Assembly (NCBI RefSeq): GCF_009664975.1 | Contig: NZ_WJXB01000012.1 | Coordinates: forward strand, 124,001 to 188,000 | Length of the DNA stretch: 64,000 bases | Source: Paenibacillus monticola | Lineage (GTDB): Bacteria; Bacillota; Bacilli; Paenibacillales; Paenibacillaceae | Reading direction: 5' to 3' | Shown here: one piece after another, positions 42,714-51,143 of the stretch | How positions within the stretch are numbered: position 1 is the stretch's first letter | Layout: each line of letters opens with the position of its first letter | The notes under the pieces: generated by a model | The model's database searches: none | The model's input: the letters and a program-made list of their open reading frames with translations, nothing else | Told to the model about the DNA's origin: nothing | Made by a program: the position numbers and the translations under genes

Positions 42714-44561
42714 ATGCCTAATCGTATGTCTGAGCAAGAGTTAAATAAGTTAATTAATATGTTAGAACTGGAACCTGAGTCGGATACTCATATAGCTGCA
42801 TTTATGCCGATCGATAATTCGAAAGATGAATGTAACGGACGATTGCTAGTTCGGGCTGATAAAATATTTATTCAGGATCCTCTTCCCGGCGGAACACCTG
42901 CAGTTATATCAGCTGTACTTCCTGTTCATATCCATGTGAATGGGCTTATCATTTCGATACCAACCGAGGTTACTTCACAGGATACAATTGAATGGGAAAT
43001 TCTCGAACCCCCGTTGTATGCGATTACCGTTTCTGAAGATAAGCTGCAAGCTTTTTTTACACTGTATTCAACGAAGCGTTATTCATGGAAACTGAATGAT
43101 CATTCCCCTGTAAGCTGGCTCGAAGTAGATGCAGGAATGAACGCAGAAGTAGTGATCGGGAGTCTTAATCTGAATCAGATTATTTCTGATTTTGAGAAAA
43201 GAAAGATTATTCAGAATCTGAACATTTCCGGTATTCATGCCGAGCTGCAGAACCCAACCTATCAGCCGATTGGTGTGGCTAAGGGGAGAGCGGCTGTGCC
43301 TGGGGATAGCGCACATGTTGAACTATTTTTCTCGGAGATTATTGAGAATGAGTTCAGTGAAGTCGAAGGGCAGGTCGATTACCGTAGTCATCTCCGCATC
43401 CCTTCGACCGTTAGAGGTGAGGTGATTGCTCGCAGAATCCCTGTTGTTGAAGGGATTCCAGGATATGATGTTTACGGAGGCATATTGTACCCGCCACTGC
43501 CAACGGATGTTATCATGATCGCCAGCAATAATACCGTACTGCTAGTGAACAATGAAATTCGTGCGCTGCGTGAAGGCAGACCTCGAGTTACGGGGGACAA
43601 GATTAAGAGCTTTGACATCTGTACCTCATACATCGTACCCGGCAATGTTAATATTAAATCCGGAAATATATTATTCTCAGGCGACGTTATTATCCATGGC
43701 GACGTAGAGGACAACATGATTATTGAATCGCTCGGGAATGTGTATGTTGCAGGCAGCGTTTACACTTCAACTATAACTGCAACTGGGAGCATTCTGGTCA
43801 AGGGGAATGTTGCCAACAGTAAGCTGTATTCTGGCTACTTCGGTGTAATGTACAACCGGATCTATAATAGTTCCCAGTTGTTGATAGAGGAAGTGACGCA
43901 ACTGCAAAAAGCTGTACGGATGCTGACTAAGGCTGTCGAGAGCCGTAAACAGAGTGTGAATTATGGACAAGCTGTCCTTCTCTTGCTGGAGAGCAAGTTC
44001 CAGAAGATCCCGCAGATCATTAAAGACTTGCTCACGGTTCTTACCAATATACAGGCTATGTACCATCAAGATCTGCATCAAACTCTGCACTTTTTAAACA
44101 TCTTTCTGAAGCCGACACAACTGGTAGATTTTCTGAATGATGCATCGCTCAGCGGGTTTATTAATATGCTGGAGGAACTGCATGGTGGTGTGGCTCGGAT
44201 GCAGGAGAATAAAGTTGAGGTTAATATCGGCAAATGTCAGAATAGCACACTCAAATCAAACGGTGATATTTTGATTCATAGAGACGGAATTGTTCAGAGC
44301 GACTTGTTCTCCTCCGGGAATATATCATTTCTTAAGACCTATTCCGTATGCCGGGGCTCCAAGCTGGAGGCGGGAGGGACCATTACAGCTTATCTTGTTG
44401 GTGGGGAAAGTGGAGCGCAATCTTACCTCAAGGCTAAACGAAGCATCAGTGTCCGCAAAATGTATCTAGGCAGAATCACTATTGACCGTTATTCAGCAGA
44501 CATAACAGAGCCAGTAGAGAATAAGGTCTTCGACATTGAAACCGTGAGAATGATTCGCTGA
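42714..44561 (+). CDS. DUF342/FapA family protein
   Basis: 615 residues. FapA (DUF342) beta-rich core: GVAKGRAAVPGDSAHVELFFSE, VDYRSHLRIPSTVRGEVIARRIPVVEGIPGYDVYGG, VPGNVNIKSGNILFSGDVIIHGDVEDNMIIESLGNVYVAGSVYTSTI, a helical hairpin (about 395-500), then a second beta part (LKSNGDILIHRDGIVQSDLFSSGNISF). The repeated GDVxIxGDV pattern is of the bactofilin/beta-solenoid kind. No signal peptide. Some family members are called flagellar assembly protein A, but no flagellar gene lies nearby; a scaffold role is plausible. ATG 42714 behind GGGAGGTG. Confidence 0.85.
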   Translation: MPNRMSEQELNKLINMLELEPESDTHIAAFMPIDNSKDECNGRLLVRADKIFIQDPLPGGTPAVISAVLPVHIHVNGLIISIPTEVTSQDTIEWEILEPPLYAITVSEDKLQAFFTLYSTKRYSWKLNDHSPVSWLEVDAGMNAEVVIGSLNLNQIISDFEKRKIIQNLNISGIHAELQNPTYQPIGVAKGRAAVPGDSAHVELFFSEIIENEFSEVEGQVDYRSHLRIPSTVRGEVIARRIPVVEGIPGYDVYGGILYPPLPTDVIMIASNNTVLLVNNEIRALREGRPRVTGDKIKSFDICTSYIVPGNVNIKSGNILFSGDVIIHGDVEDNMIIESLGNVYVAGSVYTSTITATGSILVKGNVANSKLYSGYFGVMYNRIYNSSQLLIEEVTQLQKAVRMLTKAVESRKQSVNYGQAVLLLLESKFQKIPQIIKDLLTVLTNIQAMYHQDLHQTLHFLNIFLKPTQLVDFLNDASLSGFINMLEELHGGVARMQENKVEVNIGKCQNSTLKSNGDILIHRDGIVQSDLFSSGNISFLKTYSVCRGSKLEAGGTITAYLVGGESGAQSYLKAKRSISVRKMYLGRITIDRYSADITEPVENKVFDIETVRMIR

Positions 44562-44917
44562 GTTGCTATACCCTTTAATTTCGAACCAGACAATATAACG
44601 ATTGCTTGAGCATCTTCACTTTTCCTAAGACTCGAGCGATCGATGATCCAGCCTGCGGAGAACTCTAGCTATTAAGCCCTCATCAGCTGGATATTTTATT
44701 TTAACAGCATATTATGCCGATAAATCGATGGATTTAGGCTAAATTCGGTAAATAGGAGCATTTTATGCCGTTATTCACCTCTGAATCTAGGGAATTTGCT
44801 TCCAAGAGCCGAATTAGAGGCATAAATCTACGTTAATTTGTCTACAAGTGCTGTAAGAGTAACTTTAGCAGCAAAAATTCACGTTAATTAAATCAAGTAG
44901 ACACCCAGAACGCAGAA
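44562..44917. other. Intergenic region without recognised gene
   Basis: No convincing frame on either strand. AT-rich text with short internal similarities: CATATTATGCCG / CATTTTATGCCG (about 44707 and 44759) and CTACGTTAAT / TCACGTTAAT (about 44830 and 44878). It could be a degenerate intergenic repeat of the kind scattered in Paenibacillus genomes; not verifiable from one window. Confidence 0.35.
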
Positions 44918-44941
44918 ATAGCCTTTCCGAAGAAAGGCTAT
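44918..44941 (-). terminator. Terminator of the second tRNA-Arg
   Basis: ATAGCCTTT / AAAGGCTAT hairpin just past the tRNA on the minus strand, followed by TCTGCG. Confidence 0.65.
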
Positions 44942-44949
44942 CTCAATGA

Positions 44950-45023
44950 TGTCCCGGGAGGGATTCGAACCCCCGACCGTGCGCTTAGAAGGCGCATGCT
45001 CTATCCGGCTGAGCTACCGGGAC
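44950..45023 (-). tRNA. tRNA-Arg (anticodon TCT), second copy
   Basis: Same cloverleaf as 19576-19649 with a few substitutions: D-loop AGCCGGAT instead of AGCTGGAT, T-arm GGGGG-TTCGAAT-CCCTC. Anticodon stem and loop CTTCTAA are identical. It stands in the opposite orientation, divergent from the ysoA-like gene. Confidence 0.97.
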
Positions 45024-45185
45024 ATGACAGAAAGACTGAAAAGCAAGCAAAATTTATGTTATCATACATAGAGATCAATATCAACTTGTTTTTTTGAAGC
45101 TTGTCGTGGATATGCTATAATCTACAATTGATAAAAGTTTCGGAGAAGTCTACAAATAAATATATTGATGCAAGGAGGTGTCCTT

Positions 45186-46115
45186 ATTAAGAATTCGAAT
45201 TCCCCCGCCAAAGAGAATATCGTGCTGTTTCCGAAAACGCTGGATTATTATCAAATTCAGCTTACGGTAATGCTGGAAAGTGAACGCTACGGGGAAGCGA
45301 TAGAACTGCTTCGTTTTTTGCTGTTGTGTCAGGGACAGGAAGAACGGCATTATGAGGAATGGCAATCTTTGCTGGAATGGCTGGTAACCGCATTTCCGAC
45401 AGCAGCCCGGAATGGGGAAGTTGAAGGAGAATTTCACCGCGAGGAAGAAGACCTCAGGGAAGAGGACATGGCCCGAATTCTTGCCAAGGCGAAGCATGAC
45501 GAAGACGCGGATTATCCCAATAAACTGTTGCTTCGAGTAATGAACGATCCTCTCTCCGAGGCTACGATTCTGGCACTGGAGCAGCTATCCTACCTGGAGG
45601 GTGGCGATGTTGACGACGCACTGACTCTCTGGCTGCAGGGGAAGAATATCCATCCTCTGTTGCAATTCCGTACGCTGCAGACCCTCCGCCGACGCGGAGT
45701 ACAGGGAACCATTCAGTTGATTCGCGGACCTGAAACTGCTCAGGTGGAGATTGAGAGCGTACCGTTGCAGAACGAAGAGTTTCCACCACAGGTTAGTCAG
45801 GTGCTGGAGCGGGTGGCTGTGCAGGCTGAGGTACATGAGCCTACACTGTATTATTTTGCCCAAGAGCTCTGGGGACAGTTTGTCATGTCGATCTACGGGT
45901 CGATGGAGTACCGGACGCTGCTAGGCGGAGAAGATGCATTGTTGGACATCTGGGCAGGGGCACTGCACCAAATGGTTTCCGAGAGCCTAAACGGCAGTCG
46001 TCTCGAGGAAGAGACCCGTGGTATGTACGGGATTACGGATGGCATGCGCTTTCAATTTGAAGGGGCATATCGCTCTCTCAAGGGATTCGTAAAGACTTCT
46101 CTACTTGATAAATAA
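45186..46115 (+). CDS. YsoA-like protein upstream of tig, probable ATT start
   Basis: 309 residues if begun at ATT 45186, which is 7 bases after a perfect AAGGAGGTG (45172-45180). The in-frame ATG at 45168 and TTG at 45165 lie before or inside that site and have none of their own. The protein is mostly helical: KNSNSPAKENIVLFPKTLDYYQIQLTVMLESERYGEAIELLRFLL, EATILALEQLSYLEGGDVDDALTLWLQGKNIHPLLQFRTLQTLRRRGVQG, with TPR-like features. Position immediately before tig matches B. subtilis ysoA, a TPR protein of unknown function; the orthology rests on position and build. Confidence 0.75.
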   Translation: MKNSNSPAKENIVLFPKTLDYYQIQLTVMLESERYGEAIELLRFLLLCQGQEERHYEEWQSLLEWLVTAFPTAARNGEVEGEFHREEEDLREEDMARILAKAKHDEDADYPNKLLLRVMNDPLSEATILALEQLSYLEGGDVDDALTLWLQGKNIHPLLQFRTLQTLRRRGVQGTIQLIRGPETAQVEIESVPLQNEEFPPQVSQVLERVAVQAEVHEPTLYYFAQELWGQFVMSIYGSMEYRTLLGGEDALLDIWAGALHQMVSESLNGSRLEEETRGMYGITDGMRFQFEGAYRSLKGFVKTSLLDK

Positions 46116-46133
46116 TGTAATGTTGTATATAAT
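46105..46133 (+). promoter_or_regulatory. Sigma-A promoter of tig
   Basis: TTGATA - 17 bases - TATAAT, near consensus, overlapping the end of the preceding gene; leaves a leader of about 80 bases before the tig ATG. Confidence 0.75.
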
Positions 46134-46222
46134 ATAATGGTTATTCTGTGCGTAATTTGCGTGATTATTTTGTAGTGAATTTGTAGTAAACATGTAACCT
46201 ATTTTGGAGGGAAAAGTATATT

Positions 46223-47569
46223 ATGAAAGCAACCTGGGAAAAAATAGAGAAGAACCTTGGAGTTCTTGAAGTCGAAGTAGAAGCAGAGCGTGTAACTGCT
46301 GCACTAGACAAAGCTTTTAATAAAGTGGTTAAGAAGGCCAATGTACCTGGATTCCGTAAAGGTAAAGTGCCGCGTCCGATTTTTGAATCCCGTTTCGGTG
46401 TAGAAAGCTTGTACCAAGATGCTATCGACATTCTCCTTCCTGAAGCTTACGGCGAAGCGGTTGAACAAACCGACATCTTCCCTGTAGACCGTCCTGAAGT
46501 AGATATCGAGCAATTTGCTAAAGGTCAACCCTTTATCTTCAAAGCGAAGGTTACGGTTAAACCAGAAGTGAAACTTGGCGAATACAAAGGCTTGGAAGTT
46601 CCGGTTCAGAAAGCAGAAGTTACAGAAGAAGAAATGGCTGCTGAGTTGGCACGTCTGCAAGAACGTCATGCTGAACTCGTTGTTATTGAAGAAGGAACTG
46701 CAATCAACGGCGACATCGCAGTAATCGATTTTGACGGTTCTGTAGACGGCGTGCAGTTCGAAGGCGGACAAGCAGAACGTCACTCTCTTGAACTAGGCAG
46801 CAATTCTTTCATTCCTGGTTTTGAAGAACAAGTTGTAGGCATGGGCACTGGAGATCTTAAGGATGTTGAAGTTACCTTCCCTGATACTTACCATGCTGAG
46901 AACCTTCAAGGCAAAGTAGCAGTATTCAAAGTGAAGTTGCATGAAATCAAACGCAAACAGCTTCCTGAGCTGGACGATGAATTCGCTAAAGATGTAAGTG
47001 AATTCGAAACGCTGGAAGAGTATTCAGCAGACCTCAAAGCACAGTTGGAATCCCGTAAACAGGATGAGCTGAAGGGCGTTCGTGAAAATGCTGTTGTAGA
47101 TTTGGCTGCAGCTAACGCTGAAGTTGAAATTCCAGAATCGATGATTGCCAGTGAAGTAGAAACAATGGTTCGCGATTTCGACAACCGTCTTCGTCAACAA
47201 GGAATGAACATGGATATGTTCCTTAGCTTCTCGGGTCAGACCCGTGAAGATTTGCAGAACCAAATGAAGGGCGATGCTGAGAAACGCGTTCGCAACAATT
47301 TGGTACTGGAAGTTATCGCTAAACAAGAGAACATTGAAGTTTCTGAAGAAGAAGTAACTCAGGAATTGGCTGATATGGCTGAATCCTTCAAACGTACACC
47401 TGACGAAATCCGCAACATTCTGGCAGCTAACGGTACATTGAACAGCCTGAATGATGAAATTTCGTTACGCAAAACGATCGAATTCCTCGTTAGCAATAGT
47501 GTAGAAGTTGAAGCGCCGGCTGTTGAAGCGGTAGAAGAAGCTGTAACTGAAGAAGCAAAGGCTGAGTAA
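46223..47569 (+). CDS. tig: Trigger factor (ribosome-bound chaperone, PPIase)
   Basis: 448 residues with all three parts: ribosome-binding domain with signature GFRKGKVP (43-50), FKBP-type prolyl isomerase domain (about 150-245: GDIAVIDFDGSVDGVQFEGGQAERHSLELGSNSFIPGFEEQVVGM), and the C-terminal helical chaperone domain ending in an acidic tail (VEEAVTEEAKAE). It binds nascent chains at the exit tunnel. Strong GGAGGG site; own promoter and terminator. Neighbours clpP and clpX follow as in many bacteria. Confidence 0.98.
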   Translation: MKATWEKIEKNLGVLEVEVEAERVTAALDKAFNKVVKKANVPGFRKGKVPRPIFESRFGVESLYQDAIDILLPEAYGEAVEQTDIFPVDRPEVDIEQFAKGQPFIFKAKVTVKPEVKLGEYKGLEVPVQKAEVTEEEMAAELARLQERHAELVVIEEGTAINGDIAVIDFDGSVDGVQFEGGQAERHSLELGSNSFIPGFEEQVVGMGTGDLKDVEVTFPDTYHAENLQGKVAVFKVKLHEIKRKQLPELDDEFAKDVSEFETLEEYSADLKAQLESRKQDELKGVRENAVVDLAAANAEVEIPESMIASEVETMVRDFDNRLRQQGMNMDMFLSFSGQTREDLQNQMKGDAEKRVRNNLVLEVIAKQENIEVSEEEVTQELADMAESFKRTPDEIRNILAANGTLNSLNDEISLRKTIEFLVSNSVEVEAPAVEAVEEAVTEEAKAE

Positions 47570-47620
47570 TTAGCGACAGTATTACCTAGAACGGCCAAGT
47601 TAGAGGGCCTCCATAAACAA

Positions 47621-47658
47621 TAGAGAAGGCACGTATCTTTTAGTACGTGCCTTCTCTA
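47621..47658 (+). terminator. Intrinsic terminator after tig
   Basis: Perfect 15-bp stem TAGAGAAGGCACGTA / TACGTGCCTTCTCTA, T-rich sequence after. Confidence 0.92.
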
Positions 47659-47811
47659 TATAATTTTGGGAGCCGTAGTCTTCTTGAGTATCCTCTTGGA
47701 GTGTGAATTGTGGTACATAGCTGCAGTTATGTAGCAGCATTGGCATTTGAGTGAGAAATGAGTTATACTCTCATCCACATAAGCAATTTGAATATCTACA
47801 GCAGTGAAAAA

Positions 47812-47840
47812 ATGACATGGCGCTGTGAACGTGTTAAAAT
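47812..47840 (+). promoter_or_regulatory. Sigma-A promoter of clpP-clpX
   Basis: ATGACA - 17 bases - TAAAAT, about 50 bases before the clpP ATG. No CtsR heptad repeat (GGTCAAA) is visible around it, unlike B. subtilis clpP. Confidence 0.6.
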
Positions 47841-47889
47841 ATTTTTGAAACGGAAAGACTAATTTATATAGAGAAAAGAGGTTGGTGGC

Positions 47890-48480
47890 ATGAGTCTGGT
47901 ACCAATGGTTGTGGAAACGACAAGTCGGGGAGAACGCTCATACGATATCTATTCCAGATTGCTGAAGGATCGCATCATTTTCCTGAGTAGTGCGATTGAC
48001 GATGATGTCGCCAATCTGGTTATAGCTCAATTGCTATTTCTTGCAGCAGATGACCCTGAAAAGGACATTCACTTGTACCTCAACTCGCCCGGTGGTTCTG
48101 TAACAGCCGGCATGGGTATATATGATACAATGCAATATATCAAACCGGATGTTTCAACGATTTGTGTGGGTATGGCAGCAAGTATGGGATCACTGCTGTT
48201 GACAGCAGGGGCACCAGGTAAAAGATATGCACTGACCAACGCCGAAGTGATGATTCATCAACCGCTTGGTGGGGTTCAGGGTCAAGCATCCGATATCCGG
48301 ATTCATACGGACTGGATTATCAAGACCAAACAGAAGCTCAATCAGATTTATGTAGAACGCACTGGTCAGACCCTTGAAAAAATCGAACGGGATACAGACC
48401 GTGACAACTTCATGAGCGCGGAAGAAGCCAAGGAATACGGGCTTATTGATCAAGTACTTTCTTCACCGATCAAATCTTAA
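47890..48480 (+). CDS. clpP: ATP-dependent Clp protease proteolytic subunit
   Basis: 196 residues, full length. Catalytic triad S98 (VGMAASMGSLLL), H123 (EVMIHQPLGG) and D172; oxyanion region SPGGSV and the Q/E handle helix are present. Forms the tetradecameric chamber fed by ClpX, which is encoded 12 bases downstream. AAGAGGTTGG site before the ATG. Confidence 0.98.
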   Translation: MSLVPMVVETTSRGERSYDIYSRLLKDRIIFLSSAIDDDVANLVIAQLLFLAADDPEKDIHLYLNSPGGSVTAGMGIYDTMQYIKPDVSTICVGMAASMGSLLLTAGAPGKRYALTNAEVMIHQPLGGVQGQASDIRIHTDWIIKTKQKLNQIYVERTGQTLEKIERDTDRDNFMSAEEAKEYGLIDQVLSSPIKS

Positions 48481-48492
48481 AGGGGTGGTTAG

Positions 48493-49749
48493 ATGTTTAA
48501 ATTTAATGATGAAAAAGGTCAGCTGAAATGTTCCTTCTGCGGCAAATCACAAGAGCAGGTTCGTAAGCTTGTAGCAGGACCAGGCGTTTATATATGTGAC
48601 GAATGTATCGAATTGTGTACTGAAATTGTGGAAGAAGAGCTTGGATCTGAGGAAGAACTGGATCTTAAGGATATTCCGAAACCAATGGAAATTCGCAATA
48701 TTCTCGATCAATATGTAATCGGCCAAGAGCAGGCGAAGAAATCACTATCCGTGGCAGTCTATAATCACTACAAGCGTGTGAATAGTCAGAGTAAAATCGA
48801 AGACGTTGAACTCACGAAGAGTAATATTCTATTGCTCGGTCCGACGGGTTCAGGTAAGACATTGCTGGCGCAGACGATGGCGAAGATCATCAACGTTCCT
48901 TTTGCTATAGCAGACGCTACTTCCTTAACGGAAGCTGGTTATGTTGGCGAAGATGTGGAGAACATTCTGCTGAAGCTGATTCAGGCTGCTGATTATGATG
49001 TAGAGAAAGCCGAACGCGGTATTATCTATATAGACGAGATTGACAAAGTAGCACGCAAATCGGAGAATCCGTCTATTACTCGTGACGTATCCGGAGAAGG
49101 CGTACAACAGGCGCTCTTGAAGATTCTCGAAGGAACTGTGGCTTCCGTACCTCCGCAAGGTGGACGTAAGCATCCACATCAGGAATTCATTCAGATCGAT
49201 ACGACGAACATTCTGTTCATCGTTGGCGGAGCCTTTGATGGTCTGGAGCAAATGATCAAACGCCGTATCGGCAAAAAAGTCATTGGCTTTAATTCAGCTG
49301 TTGAAGGACAAAAAGATCTGAAAACTGGCGAATACCTTTCCATGGTATTGCCGGAGGATCTGCTCAAATTCGGACTTATTCCTGAGTTTGTAGGTCGCTT
49401 ACCGATTATCTCCACTTTGGAGCCGCTTGACGAGAATACACTGGTACGTATTCTTTCCGAGCCGAAGAACGCACTCACGAAGCAGTATATCAAGCTGCTG
49501 GAAATGGATAACGTTGCGCTGAAGTTCGAACCGCTGGCCTTGGAAGCTATTGCCAAGGAAGCGATCAAACGCAATACGGGAGCCCGTGGACTGCGCGCCA
49601 TTATCGAAAGCATCATGTTGGATGTGATGTATGAGGTTCCTTCACGCGATGATATCAAGGATTGTGTCATCACAGAGAAGGTTGTTCAGGATAAGTCAAT
49701 GCCTGAGCTAGGGATCAAGAAAGACAAGAAGCAAGAGGAAAGCGCATAA
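48493..49749 (+). CDS. clpX: ATP-dependent Clp protease ATP-binding subunit ClpX
   Basis: 418 residues. N-terminal C4 zinc domain (CSFCGKSQEQVRKLVAGPG...CDECIELC), AAA+ module with Walker A GPTGSGKTLLAQTMA, GYVGEDVENILLKL pore region, Walker B IIYIDEIDK, ClpP-contacting loop region including IGFNS, sensor 2 GARGLRAIIE. Unfolds substrates and passes them to ClpP. AAGGGGTGG site; operon with clpP. Confidence 0.98.
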   Translation: MFKFNDEKGQLKCSFCGKSQEQVRKLVAGPGVYICDECIELCTEIVEEELGSEEELDLKDIPKPMEIRNILDQYVIGQEQAKKSLSVAVYNHYKRVNSQSKIEDVELTKSNILLLGPTGSGKTLLAQTMAKIINVPFAIADATSLTEAGYVGEDVENILLKLIQAADYDVEKAERGIIYIDEIDKVARKSENPSITRDVSGEGVQQALLKILEGTVASVPPQGGRKHPHQEFIQIDTTNILFIVGGAFDGLEQMIKRRIGKKVIGFNSAVEGQKDLKTGEYLSMVLPEDLLKFGLIPEFVGRLPIISTLEPLDENTLVRILSEPKNALTKQYIKLLEMDNVALKFEPLALEAIAKEAIKRNTGARGLRAIIESIMLDVMYEVPSRDDIKDCVITEKVVQDKSMPELGIKKDKKQEESA

Positions 49750-49860
49750 GCTTTCCGCTCACTTTAACAATACATGCCACAGTCTCCACCTTTCTTCCGC
49801 TTTCCCGCTTCAAAGGCGGGAGCGAAGGGGTGGAGCTTTGGCGTTATGGGGGAGAAAATC

Positions 49861-51000
49861 ATGTTCTTGAGACATCAGACACGTCCTGTCAACGTTGGCG
49901 GGCTCATTATTGGGGGAAACAACGAGGTTGCTATTCAAAGCATGTGTACCACCAAAACTGCAGATGTCGAAGCAACTGTAGCTGAAATATTGCGGTTGGA
50001 GGAAGCCGGCTGTCAATTGGTACGCGTAACGGTCAACAATGAAGAGGCCGCTGCAGCCATCAAGGAAATCAAGAAGCAGATTCATATCCCGCTAGTAGCA
50101 GATATCCATTTTAACTATAAGCTGGCGCTTATGGCTATTGAGAACGGTATCGACAAGGTACGTATTAATCCCGGTAATATTGGCCGTCGTGATAAGGTAG
50201 AGGCGGTGGTTAAAGCATGCAAGGAGAAGGGCATTCCCATCCGGATCGGCGTGAATGCCGGTTCGCTGGAGAGTCATCTGCTGGAGAAATACGGTTACCC
50301 CACACCGGAAGCTATGGTCGAGAGCGCCCTATTTCATATTGGAATTCTGGAAGAACTGGATTTTCACGACATTATCGTTTCTTTAAAAGCATCCGATGTA
50401 CCTATGGCCATCGAAGCCTACCGTCAAGCAGCGCTGGTTATCCCTTATCCGCTGCATCTGGGCATTACTGAATCCGGCACGTTGTTTGCCGGTACAGTCA
50501 AGAGCTCGGCAGGTATCGGCGCCTTGCTCTCCATGGGCATTGGCAGCACCGTACGTATCTCGCTCAGTGCTGATCCAGTTGAAGAAGTCAAGGTAGCGCG
50601 TGAGCTGCTCAAGACCTTCGGTCTGATCTCTAACGCGGCAACACTGATCTCTTGCCCGACCTGTGGGCGGTTGGATATCGATCTATTCTCTATCGCTAAC
50701 GAAGTGGAAGAATACATTTCCAAGCTCAAGGTGCCGATTAAGGTATCCGTCCTGGGTTGCGCCGTCAACGGTCCCGGCGAAGCTCGTGAAGCAGATATTG
50801 GTATCGCTGGTGCCCGTGGCGAAGGACTACTGTTCCGCTATGGACAAATGATCCGAAAAGTACCGGAAGCCGATCTCGTTTCTGAGCTGAAGAAAGAGAT
50901 TGATGCTATCGTTGTCGCATTCGAGGCGACGGGTGAGATCCCTGGCCGTAAGCATGCTGGACTGGCTCCAGCTGTTCAAGTAGGCAACTCAGAGAAATAG
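49861..51000 (+). CDS. ispG: 4-hydroxy-3-methylbut-2-enyl diphosphate synthase (MEP pathway)
   Basis: 379 residues from ATG 49861 (GGGGGAG upstream; the frame is open to 49774). TIM-barrel part RPVNVGGLIIGGNNEVAIQSMCTTKTADVEATVAEI, LVADIHFNYKLAL, KVRINPGNIG; the 4Fe-4S part has CPTCGRLDID and SVLGCAVNGPGE with the three cluster cysteines. Converts MEcPP to HMBPP in isoprenoid synthesis. It ends in a strong terminator. Confidence 0.97.
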   Translation: MFLRHQTRPVNVGGLIIGGNNEVAIQSMCTTKTADVEATVAEILRLEEAGCQLVRVTVNNEEAAAAIKEIKKQIHIPLVADIHFNYKLALMAIENGIDKVRINPGNIGRRDKVEAVVKACKEKGIPIRIGVNAGSLESHLLEKYGYPTPEAMVESALFHIGILEELDFHDIIVSLKASDVPMAIEAYRQAALVIPYPLHLGITESGTLFAGTVKSSAGIGALLSMGIGSTVRISLSADPVEEVKVARELLKTFGLISNAATLISCPTCGRLDIDLFSIANEVEEYISKLKVPIKVSVLGCAVNGPGEAREADIGIAGARGEGLLFRYGQMIRKVPEADLVSELKKEIDAIVVAFEATGEIPGRKHAGLAPAVQVGNSEK

Positions 51001-51054
51001 TCCCGGAGAATGAAGCAGATTGAACTCATCCTGATACACATTATTGGAAAGTGA

Positions 51055-51106
51055 AACGTCCCGTCTCGCACCGTATCAATCGGTAGCGGAGCGGGACGTT
51101 TTTTTT
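51055..51106. terminator. Terminator after ispG
   Basis: AACGTCCCG / CGGGACGTT arms with extra inner pairing, followed by eight T; lies between the convergent ispG and germination operon. Confidence 0.9.
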
Positions 51107-51143
51107 ACAAGTTGAGAAGGAATATGAAATTCACTGAATGAGA

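Noticed and set aside
47700..47890. Search for CtsR boxes at clpP
   Set aside because: No GGTCAAA heptad repeat was seen, so no CtsR site is reported.
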